Assembly: GCF_963676065.1 (NCBI RefSeq)
Contig: NZ_OY780933.1
Span: 3,483,501 to 3,547,500 of the forward strand
Source: Maridesulfovibrio sp.
Lineage (GTDB): Bacteria; Desulfobacterota; Desulfovibrionia; Desulfovibrionales; Desulfovibrionaceae
Direction of reading: 5' to 3'
Length of the DNA stretch: 64,000 bases
The translations under genes were made by a program, and so were the position numbers. Each line of letters starts with the position of its first letter. Positions within the stretch are counted from its first letter, which is position 1. The notes beneath the pieces were generated by a model. That model searched no databases, was not told where the DNA came from, and saw nothing but the letters and a program-made list of their open reading frames with translations. Below, piece by piece: positions 17,975 through 27,090 of this stretch.

Positions 17975-18002
17975 TGCCACCGGGGGAACCCGGCGGCATT
18001 AT
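17975..18002 (+). terminator. Rho-independent terminator closing the ERF/AAA/VWA unit
   Basis: AATGCC-A-CCGGG pairs with CCCGG-C-GGCATT over a GGAA loop, followed by ATCTTTC. Eleven of twelve positions pair. Confidence 0.85.
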
Positions 18003-18159
18003 CTTTCACGCCTAATTTGGCGGTGCGAAAGAGATGGTATCTAAAAACCTTCAGAGTAAATTTTAATTTGCACTACCTTCTTGAATTATTGCATATATAC
18101 CAATTGCACACTCCTTTTATTTGTCTCATGAAAGCAAAAAATCAAAGGAGAAGCTATAT

Positions 18160-19080
18160 ATGAAACTCAATCACGCTATTAAATCATTCCTACAGCACTG
18201 TTCATTAGAAAGATCTTTATCCCCGTTAACTTTAAATGCATATCAAAAAGACCTTGCTCAGTTTCAAGATATCACAAAATCAAAACATTATAATGTAAAC
18301 GATTTAAATAAAGAACTAATTAGATCATACCTATCAATAATAAATGATGGATATAAACCAAAAACTCTAAAGAGAAAGCTTGCTACTTTGAAATCATTCT
18401 TTAATTTTTTAGAAAGAGAAGACGTAATACCTGTAACGCCATTTAGAAAGCTTCATATCAAGATTGATCGGTCAAAACAGTTACCCAAAACAATCAAAGA
18501 GTCATCGCTATCTAAAATTTTAAAATATGCATATCTAGAGCAACAAAAATTTTGTCCTACGAGCAAGTCATACAGAGAAGCAACTAGAGATATTTGTGTG
18601 TTAGAACTATTATTTGCAACTGGGATAAGAGTTTCAGAACTATGCAATATTTCTACTACAGAAATTGATCTCAAAAATAATAAATTAAAAATAAATGGCA
18701 AAGGCAATAAACAACGAATGATCCCACTGTGCGAAAAAAAATCACTTAAAATTCTAAAAGAATATACCCGCCTTTACGCATACGAATTACATAATTCAAC
18801 ATCATTCTTCCTAAACAGATATTTACGCCCACTCTCTGACCAGTCTGTACGACGAATTATCAAAAAATACAGTGCAATTGCCGGAGTTACCGAAAACATT
18901 ACCCCTCACATGTTCCGTCACACCATAGCAACCATGCTTCTCGAAAACGGCGTAGACATAAGAAATATCCAAATATTATTAGGCCATAGCTCATTATCTG
19001 TCACAGAAATCTATACTCATGTAAGTCTTTCGTCGCAGCGGGAAATTTTGGTGAAGAAACATCCTAGGAAAAAAATTTAG
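18160..19080 (+). CDS. Tyrosine recombinase (XerC/XerD-like integrase)
   Basis: 306 residues from the ATG behind AAAGGAGA. All catalytic residues are visible: R157 (ATGIRVSE), K181 (GKGNKQR), H250-x2-R253 (TPHMFRHT), H276 (LLGHSS) and nucleophile Y285 (TEIYTHV). The N-terminal core-binding SAM-like domain covers about 1-95 (ERSLSPLTLNAYQKDL). Size and layout are those of XerC/XerD or of small integron-like and element-borne recombinases. The gene is much richer in A+T than the upstream set, so it may have arrived separately. It is the only intact integrase in the window and could have moved the neighbouring defence genes; no attachment site was found next to it. Confidence 0.9.
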   Translation: MKLNHAIKSFLQHCSLERSLSPLTLNAYQKDLAQFQDITKSKHYNVNDLNKELIRSYLSIINDGYKPKTLKRKLATLKSFFNFLEREDVIPVTPFRKLHIKIDRSKQLPKTIKESSLSKILKYAYLEQQKFCPTSKSYREATRDICVLELLFATGIRVSELCNISTTEIDLKNNKLKINGKGNKQRMIPLCEKKSLKILKEYTRLYAYELHNSTSFFLNRYLRPLSDQSVRRIIKKYSAIAGVTENITPHMFRHTIATMLLENGVDIRNIQILLGHSSLSVTEIYTHVSLSSQREILVKKHPRKKI

Positions 19081-19116
19081 TAAGGGAGGAAGTATCAATA
19101 ACTGGAAATTATCTTT

Positions 19117-20208
19117 ATGGTGAAACCTATGATTTCTGTCATTGTTCCTTTTTATTCCAACTATTCCCTTCTTGAATATTGCTGTCGAAGCCTGATTAAA
19201 AATTTCAATAAACACACATATGAACTAATTGTTGTCAACGACAATCCGAGGACAAAACCGAATCTTGATTTTGCTCCTAAAGCAACCTTGATCCAATGCG
19301 AAAAGAACGGTGGCTACGCAGCAGCGTGCAATATAGGAAGCAAACAAGCAATAGGTGACTTCTTGCTTTTCGTAGACTCCGATATTGTAATTGAAAATGA
19401 TGTAATGGATGTATTACTCAAGGAATACTCTTCAAACAAAAACATTGCCGCTGTGGGTAGTAAAATTGTTAAACTCGCAACCGAAGAAATTGAATATTAT
19501 GGACTTGCATTCAATGAAGTTGATGTAATTAAGCCATGGCAGGGTAACAGTGCTGAATTTCCTTTAACAATGATGAACCGTGAATTTCAAACTGTACCTT
19601 CAGGCCTGTTTCTTATTGAAAAAGCAGTCTATGATGCTGTTGGCGGTTTTGATGAAAAAATGTTGAATTGTTATTGTGATTTAGATTTATGTTTGAAAGT
19701 TCGCAAAGCAGGACGGACTGTATCCCTTGCTCATGAATCAATTGGCTACCATCGCGGTTCAAGCTCTGGCCATGTTCGCCATGAATGGCATGCTGATGGC
19801 AAAGCACTATTCTTTAAAAAATGGGGTAATTTAATTAAAAACGATGCTGGATATTTTTATAAGGTTGCAGCAGATTTCTATAAGGAAAATATGGAATTGC
19901 CTTCAAAATGTCTGGCTATCAACCTCTCTCGTTCAATTTTTGGCAATGATTGCCTGTATACATTTGCTGAAAATTTAGGAATCGACCTCATCGCTGTCGA
20001 AAATTACAGAGATCGTAATCATGCCAGTCAATATATCCAACTAGAAGATATTCTTACTTGGTCCACTATGAATTACGGAGTTTCAATCTTGTATTTTGTC
20101 GATAAATTCAAGTCTCTTGAAAAAAATAGATACTGGTTTTCCAAAAGATCACTTTCAGGCGATATCATTGTAGATATCCATGGAAACGTGTTTAATCCTA
20201 CTCAGTGA
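19117..20208 (+). CDS. Glycosyltransferase family 2 protein
   Basis: 363 residues. The N-terminal GT-A fold is clear: PMISVIVPFYSNYSLLEYC, then ELIVVNDNP, NGGYAAACNIGSKQA, and the metal-binding D87-S-D89 in FVDSDI. Further on, SGLFLIEKAVYDAVGGFDE and DLDLCLKVRKAG are the conserved acceptor-side and catalytic-base regions of rhamnosyl- or glucosyl-type GT2 enzymes. The C-terminal 120 residues match nothing I know. A single glycosyltransferase without other polysaccharide genes is odd; it may alter a surface sugar used by phages. The stop codon abuts the stop of the convergent Avs-like gene with no base between them. Confidence 0.88.
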   Translation: MVKPMISVIVPFYSNYSLLEYCCRSLIKNFNKHTYELIVVNDNPRTKPNLDFAPKATLIQCEKNGGYAAACNIGSKQAIGDFLLFVDSDIVIENDVMDVLLKEYSSNKNIAAVGSKIVKLATEEIEYYGLAFNEVDVIKPWQGNSAEFPLTMMNREFQTVPSGLFLIEKAVYDAVGGFDEKMLNCYCDLDLCLKVRKAGRTVSLAHESIGYHRGSSSGHVRHEWHADGKALFFKKWGNLIKNDAGYFYKVAADFYKENMELPSKCLAINLSRSIFGNDCLYTFAENLGIDLIAVENYRDRNHASQYIQLEDILTWSTMNYGVSILYFVDKFKSLEKNRYWFSKRSLSGDIIVDIHGNVFNPTQ

Positions 20209-23200
20209 CTATGATAACAATAAGGAATACGGACCATGTGATGCAATGCCAACCATTGGAAATCTTGCATTTTTGATTTCTGCCTTATCCATTGAGTTCA
20301 TCATCCGGGCCATCTGCAATAATTCAGGTGCAGGAAAACGCTCGAGAATAATTTTCTGCTTTAAGGTGTCGTTTCCCAACACAGAACCAATGAGCGCATT
20401 GCTGATCCAGGGAAGCTCTTTAGTCAAAAGTACACCACCCTTATCGAATTTGGAGTATAATTCCATCGCCAGATCGAGACTTTCCATACCGGCCTGATTT
20501 TTCTCATCTATAAGGTATGCTGTCCCCAGCATGGCTAGAACTCTCCAGCGAAAACGATCATTTGCAAATATTTCGCATAAATTTTTCGCTCGTATTAAGG
20601 TCTCTTCAGCGTTGGGATTTTTTAATCTGATGAGGCATGCGGCTTTCAAGACGCTTATTTTGATTTCGAAATAGACATAGTTCATCGTCTTGGCAACGGA
20701 AAGAGCGTTCTCTATGTTAACCAGAGCATCGTCATATGCCCCGGTCAGGAAATCACAAAAAGCCGATTGCTGACGTATTTCAATTTGGCGAAAATCCTTT
20801 TCATTTTCAATATTTTCAACAATATCAATGCCATGATTAAACATTTTGATTGCTGCATCAATGTCTTTCGTCAAATTTAGGTGCATATGCCCATAATCAG
20901 AATAGGCAACACTTAAACATTCGTAATTGTTCAATTTGTATGCTTCCTGAAGAGCTTCCTCTGCATATCTTTGCCCCTGTTCAAGATTGCCTAAAAATGT
21001 ATGAGCGACACAATATCGGTTTAGTAAAAGAAATTTATATGTTGGAATGGTTATGCCCCTACTTTCAATTTGTTCAAGTAGTTTCAGTGCCATGGGCGCA
21101 CCACCGGTATTCATATGGATGTTTACGAATTGATGCATAAGAGAATGATATGTCTCTTTGTCAATTTTCTTGCTATTCACATGCATAAAATTGACCAATT
21201 CTTCTAACTTTTCAATTGCATATGCGTAATTGGCGTATCGTGAAGCAGAGCGTAAATAATGAGTGTATATGTTTACAAATTCTTGAGGATTTTTGTTCCC
21301 ATAGTTTTGCTGCTCAAAAATTTTTGTAAGTAAACGACCTACCTTATAAATATTCTGGTGGTCGTTCAGACCCTTGTAATAATAGATTGCATCCGTGCCA
21401 TTTTCCAAAATTTTATCAAATAAAGAAGCATGATAAGAGCAAAAGAATTTGACCAGTTTACGGTTGGGGATCATTTGTGAATATGGAGTTTCGAAAAAAT
21501 CCAACATTTGGCGAGCAATGTTAACATCAGGGGAAAACTTACCATTCTTATCCATGCTAAGCAGGAGATTGTCGTGGTAAGCAACATAGTTTTCCGTGTG
21601 TGCCCCATACCTTAGAAATGACTTTTTTATTAGCTTGTTGAAGTAATAGCGATCAATATTTAAATAATCCAATGCTGAAAGTGGTACTTCACCCTGAAAC
21701 AACAGCAATATTTTGAAGATTTGTTCATATGCGGCCCATTCATTTTCTGATGAAGATTCATGGAGTAAGTTAAACCTTCTTTTTAGAATACGACCAATAC
21801 CTTGTGGTAAGTCTGCTAAAAATTCTCTGAACTTATCAATATCTTTTATTGCCCAAAAAACACCATCGCTTCCCTCAAGTAATTTTTTGGTGTCGCGTAG
21901 GTATGCAATGGTCATTTCCAGATCATACGGACGCTTACCTGCTTTTTTAATAAGAGTTTCTAAAAGTTGATCTTTATCATGAAGTCCACAGATTTTATTT
22001 AAAATGAATATCTTGGCATCTTCCGTGGTTAATTCAGATAGCAAACTTAAATGGTGAAACGAAATCTCAGGTGGAAATAAGGACTCAATATTTTGTAAAA
22101 ATGCATCAATATGTACTTTTGATTCAGACTTAACAATCTCAGTGTTTGTAGAGAATAAAATAGCTACGTGCGCTTCATGTTGAGAGAAGTGTTCCACGAT
22201 GTTAGTAAATAATGAAATGAATTCTACATTGACATCCTGAAAGTTGTCTATGGCAATCAAAACACTTTTATTATTGTTTTCCAACAGATACTTAACCGTC
22301 TCCGACAACGAATAAAGTGTTGTTTCATTTAATTTTGATGATTCAAAAAATGAAATCAGATTATCATAATGTTCTTTTGCCAGCCCCCTCTGCTCGAAAT
22401 ATTGTCCCAATTTATTAAACGAAAAAGTTAAATCTCCTTTACCAAAAGGGATTTTGCACAGACTGCTGATAATTTTTTTTATTAAATTTGACGAATCACT
22501 TCTGCAATCAGCTGTGACCACCTTTAACCCTATTTGACGTGCTCCGCTGACAATTTCCTTTAATAAACGGGTCTTTCCTGTTCCACCCTTTCCCCTGATA
22601 TCAAAAAATGCAGATATGTTACTTTCTTTCGTGTCTGCTAATATTTTTTTTGCATTATTTATTATTTTTTTCCGATCTTCACCTACCAAGGGACTCATAT
22701 GAATATGGGATAAATCCACAGCTCCCAACTCAACTGAACCACTAATTAAATTTTCATTATTTCCAAGTGAATATTTTAAAATCAAAGGAGGAAGTTGTAC
22801 AAGTTTACGGAAATTGCGAACTCTGAATGCAAAATCGAAAACGGAAACACTATTTGGGCCGAGAACAACAGGTCCATCCAAAATCTCACTGGAAATATCT
22901 AAATCATATCCATCTGCAAATGATGTGGAAACAATATTCATATCTACAGCATGATGATTTCTTATAACAACTGAAATTCGAAAAGAACCGTCTTTACGTA
23001 GGCGATATGGTTTTAGAAGTGTATTTTTAAATTTTCCGTCATACTCATCTAATCGAACATTTGCAGAATATTTTTGAATACGTTTTGTTTGTGAAACTTC
23101 TAATGATGGTATATTGCAAAGCCTTAAAACTTTAGGATATTTTGTTAGTTCATTTATTAAGCTATCTCCTGAGTATATTTCAATACCAATATTAAGGCGC

Positions 23201-23547
23201 TTTAAAAATCTAACCATGGCCACTTCAGAATTCTCATGTATCTCTGATGCAGAAAAAACAATAAATTTATGGATATTGTTATTGTAAACAAGGACCAAAT
23301 GTTTTCCTAATGTGTTCAGATCAATTTTGTTCTTATATTTTTTGCACTCAGCCCATATTCTAGTCTCATGCCCCATTACTGTGTACTGGACTTCGATATC
23401 ACGTCCGCCATCATGAGTTTGCGCAGTTTTTTTTATTTCTTCTGCAACTGGATTCTTGTTAATTTCTAAAGAACTATATTTAGTTTTTAAAAATTCGTAG
23501 CATATACTCTCAAAATCTTCCGGAGATATTTTAGTCCAATCTAACAT
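20209..23547 (-). CDS. Mrr-type nuclease / STAND NTPase / TPR protein (Avs-like)
   Basis: 1112 residues. N-terminal Mrr-like PD-(D/E)xK nuclease: D46-G-G-R-D50 and E67-C-K69 (WAECKKYK). A beta-rich linker follows (about 150-280). The NTPase has Walker A GKGGTGKT at 319-326 and Walker B VLIAIDNFQD at 429-438 with D434. The last 450 residues are helical repeats, TPR-like in the part around YAYAIEKLEELVNFMH and ALKLLEQIESRG. This nuclease-STAND-repeat plan is that of Avs antiviral sensors, which bind phage terminase or portal, oligomerise and cut DNA; it resembles Avs4 in having an Mrr effector, but the length and repeat part do not let me assign a type. It is divergent from rdrA over a 316-base gap. 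A+T-rich. Confidence 0.82.
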   Translation of the reverse strand: MLDWTKISPEDFESICYEFLKTKYSSLEINKNPVAEEIKKTAQTHDGGRDIEVQYTVMGHETRIWAECKKYKNKIDLNTLGKHLVLVYNNNIHKFIVFSASEIHENSEVAMVRFLKRLNIGIEIYSGDSLINELTKYPKVLRLCNIPSLEVSQTKRIQKYSANVRLDEYDGKFKNTLLKPYRLRKDGSFRISVVIRNHHAVDMNIVSTSFADGYDLDISSEILDGPVVLGPNSVSVFDFAFRVRNFRKLVQLPPLILKYSLGNNENLISGSVELGAVDLSHIHMSPLVGEDRKKIINNAKKILADTKESNISAFFDIRGKGGTGKTRLLKEIVSGARQIGLKVVTADCRSDSSNLIKKIISSLCKIPFGKGDLTFSFNKLGQYFEQRGLAKEHYDNLISFFESSKLNETTLYSLSETVKYLLENNNKSVLIAIDNFQDVNVEFISLFTNIVEHFSQHEAHVAILFSTNTEIVKSESKVHIDAFLQNIESLFPPEISFHHLSLLSELTTEDAKIFILNKICGLHDKDQLLETLIKKAGKRPYDLEMTIAYLRDTKKLLEGSDGVFWAIKDIDKFREFLADLPQGIGRILKRRFNLLHESSSENEWAAYEQIFKILLLFQGEVPLSALDYLNIDRYYFNKLIKKSFLRYGAHTENYVAYHDNLLLSMDKNGKFSPDVNIARQMLDFFETPYSQMIPNRKLVKFFCSYHASLFDKILENGTDAIYYYKGLNDHQNIYKVGRLLTKIFEQQNYGNKNPQEFVNIYTHYLRSASRYANYAYAIEKLEELVNFMHVNSKKIDKETYHSLMHQFVNIHMNTGGAPMALKLLEQIESRGITIPTYKFLLLNRYCVAHTFLGNLEQGQRYAEEALQEAYKLNNYECLSVAYSDYGHMHLNLTKDIDAAIKMFNHGIDIVENIENEKDFRQIEIRQQSAFCDFLTGAYDDALVNIENALSVAKTMNYVYFEIKISVLKAACLIRLKNPNAEETLIRAKNLCEIFANDRFRWRVLAMLGTAYLIDEKNQAGMESLDLAMELYSKFDKGGVLLTKELPWISNALIGSVLGNDTLKQKIILERFPAPELLQMARMMNSMDKAEIKNARFPMVGIASHGPYSLLLS

Positions 23548-23863
23548 TAAGGTATTCCCGAATTAGAACACGTGATAATTTCCAGTTATTTGTTGCTTAT
23601 ACGTAAAACATTAATCACTACATCAATTCTCTACTTCAAATAAGTCTGATACCAGCAGACTGAAAGCAAAGCAACAACCTAATAAATATTCCCACCACAC
23701 ATACCTGCCATCCTATTAACTAATCACTTAACACAGGCCTACTGCTAAAACCTAGAATCATACCTAGACTTTTAACCTCGTTCTAGGCAATATACCTCCG
23801 CTTATAAATTTCCACAAAGAAAGTCATCAACCCCAAATAGACCATAGCGAATAGAGGTTAACA
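23548..23863. promoter_or_regulatory. Divergent promoter region between the Avs-like and rdrA genes
   Basis: 316 bases without a gene, between two divergent defence genes, so both promoters must lie here. An inverted repeat CCTAGAA / TTCTAGG spans about 23751-23787 with a further CCTAGA copy between the arms, a possible regulator site. No convincing -35/-10 pair was picked out. Confidence 0.4.
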
Positions 23864-26800
23864 ATGTCAGACCAGAACAACACAGAGCCAAGAGAAATCA
23901 TTATCAACCTCAATAATTCGCGAGAAGCCGCTAGCCTGACAAAGGATGAGATCATTCAGCAGGAAGCACTTGATCAGTTTCAAAGATTAATCACACAGAT
24001 TAAAGATCGAATTGAAGATTTTAAAATAAACCTTAAGTCTAATGACCCAATAAGAACGATCCGCACCCATGACGTGATCACTGTTGATGGCCGCAGAGGC
24101 TCTGGAAAGACGACTTTCATTCTTAGCGCATTCAAAGCTCTCGACAAAAAAATTAGGGATAATATTTGCTTCCTCGACATCATCGACCCCACGCTAATTG
24201 AAACGAGGGAACATGTCTTCGTCACCATCGTATCTCTTATTAAACGTAAAGTAGATAACTCATACAAAAACACCTGCACTAAAATCAGTGAAGATAAATA
24301 CAAAGCATGGCGTAAAAACCTTGAGGAACTAGCAAATGGTTTGCGCTTACTTGATGGCATTGGGCAGGATCACCTAAAAAGTGACAGTTGGATGGATGAA
24401 CATTTCGCTTTTGGAACATGGAATTCAGAACGCTCAAAGCGGACGAGATCTTGAGCAATCCTTTCATAGATATATAGCCGCAAGCCTCGATTTCATAGAA
24501 CAGAAAGCCTTCCTTATTGCTTTTGACGATATCGACACTGACTTTTCCAAAGGTTGGCCGGTACTGGAAATGATCAGGAAATATCTCACTACTCCACAGC
24601 TGATAACAGTTCTTTCAGGAGACCTACAGTTATATTCGACTTTGGTAGAAAAACAACAATGGGAAAACCTTGGTCTAGGATTTGACACAGACAAAGAGAA
24701 ACAAAAGCCCTTCCTGTCAATGATAGAAAAGCTTGTGGATCAATATTTGTTAAAAATATTAAGGACTCCAAATCGTATTGAGCTAAAGACTATTGGGTAT
24801 TATGCAACCAATCCCAGTACACCTGTACATATCATAAGTCAGGACAACAAAGAAAGTCTTCCTATTCAAAATATATTAAAACAAATTTGCACTGACATTT
24901 TGTGCATACAGCGAAAATCAATCATAGACACGACAATCGGGCAACTAATGGAAATGCCTACACGAACTATAGTCAGCACTCTGTCCAGTATAGAAAAACA
25001 CACAGATTCCACTTGGAAAATTGATGATCAGGTTAAAAGAGACAGAGCAATCCTAGCCCTAAGCGACATTTTCCTAAGCTGGTTACAAAAGATAGGCTAC
25101 AATAGATATGATTTTGAACAAACGGACACACAACAAATAATATCAAATCCTATAGATAAAATATTTAAATCAAGTTTAGGACCTGATGCAGCAGATTTTA
25201 GCTTTGACTACACAGAACAAAATAAAAACAATGCGTTTTATGTTCTTGGCGCATTTATTTCAAATACAATGGCTAAACATCCAGCAGCTTATTTTGACTA
25301 CATGCTAAAAATAGCATTAACATCAAATACAATGAGCGAGATAAATAACTACGACTTAAAAATAACACATGAAAACTTAAATAACACTTATGCAAAAACC
25401 AATTTTTACATTAATCACCTAGGCCTATTAAAGAAAGAAACTAATCTAAACATTGCTAAAAAATATATATCATTCGTATGGAATAAGAGCCTTAGCAAAC
25501 AAGGCTCGCTGGCATTCGGCAATGGGACATTACAGTTATCCTCTCAAAACTCAGTCAGCTCGGATATAGAAAATATTAAAAACAACTTCTACACTGGCAC
25601 ACCACCTGCCCCACTTAGAAATTTCATAAACGCTAGGGATCCGAAACTTGTTCCCAGCTCACGAACGATCGGAATCTATTACAACACGCCCACATTTTTG
25701 TATCAGAACATAGATTCGTGGCATAAATACTTTGTCATGCTTCCAGTTTCTAATAATCGCCTTAGAAACGAGATAAACATCCACTTCTCGATATTTAACC
25801 TAATTGGGGCAATTGCGGATCTATCTGAATATGATGATATACACCACACATTAAATGTTTGCAGCCTTATAAGAGATTATCCTGTCTACTCTTTTTCTAA
25901 CCCTGCCACAGACACTACATCTAGGGACCTTGTAGGTTCAGACAATGAAGAAGAATTAGATGAGTCAGTTCCGGCCTCTGAGAATTCTAGCATTCCTAAT
26001 GAAATTTATTCATTGATACTCAATTGGAAAAAGTTAATACCGGTTCAAAATGGGACCCCATGCCATGCTTCAACTATAACCAAGGCATGGACACGCTTTT
26101 CTTTTCAATAAAAAGTCTTCCTGAGAGATACAAAACGTCTAAAGTGCAGGACAACTATTTCGCAGGGGAAATTCTCCACCGGTGGATTGTCATTTTTTTG
26201 AACTCCTTCTTGGTAGAAGAAGCTCTCACTAATCAAATTTCTAATATACGACAAAACAATCCTGTCACCTCTGACCAGAATTTTATTCATAATTTAAAAA
26301 TTGTATACCAAAACCATAAATTTGAACGAGAAACAGCTTCAGAAAAAATAGAGATTAAATATAAAGCAAAACTGCCATTATTTGAATGGCTGATGTCATG
26401 TCCAATATGGATGTTCTATATAAACAGCAACTCCTCATTTTTTGCTTGGCACAACTACTTTGTTAGCGAGATTATATCAAATGAGATTGACGATATATTC
26501 GAGTATTTATTTCCAGACTACAAATATTCTACATCAAACCCAGCTACTCTGTTAGACTACTATAATTCTCTTGCAATTGTTGGTATGAGCAGCATAAAAT
26601 TATCTACAAATGAAGAATTTACAAGAGAAATTATGCAAAAAACACTTTTGTCACTAAAATCTCAGTACGCTTTAGACAAAATAGAAAGTCTGGATAACAA
26701 TATAAATTATACTAATCACAAAGAAGCAGGCTTAGATAGCTATCAGAATTTTATACGTTTCGAGATGCTTGATAAAGACTTAGACAACAATGAAAAAGCT

Positions 26801-27070
26801 GCAATTTACATATGGTTTGCAAGAAATGAAATAAAATATGATTGGACATCAATATATGACAATGAAAAGCAAGCAATAAAAGAAAATGCACTACTCTCTA
26901 TAGTCAAAAGCATTGCCAACTCAGCTAATTACAATTTGAAGAATCATATGTTTGGAGATTATCAAACAACTAGGATAGTCACTCCTAATTCAATTTCATC
27001 GTATAGCTGCAGTAACTACTTTATACCTGCTTTAATAAAATTTGTAATACAACCAGAAATCGAAGGCTAA
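23864..27070 (+). pseudogene. rdrA: RdrA ATPase of a RADAR defence system, interrupted by two compensating frameshifts
   Basis: RdrA is the ring-forming ATPase that works with the deaminase RdrB. Three overlapping reading frames together encode one protein. The first part, from ATG 23864, has Walker A GRRGSGKT at 76-83 and ends at 24454. The second carries the Walker B region AFLIAFDDID and runs to 26111. The third ends at 27070. The first shift is one extra T in AATTC near 24424; dropping it joins FGTWN to QNAQSGRDLEQ. The second is one missing T in the TTTT run at 26097-26100; adding it gives AWTRFFSIKSL. The two shifts cancel, so the first and third parts share a frame, and the repaired length is about 1068 residues. 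It may be decayed, mis-sequenced or, less likely, read by frameshifting. rdrB follows after 20 bases and is intact. Confidence 0.8.
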
Positions 27071-27090
27071 ATTCAAACCAAACCACACTC

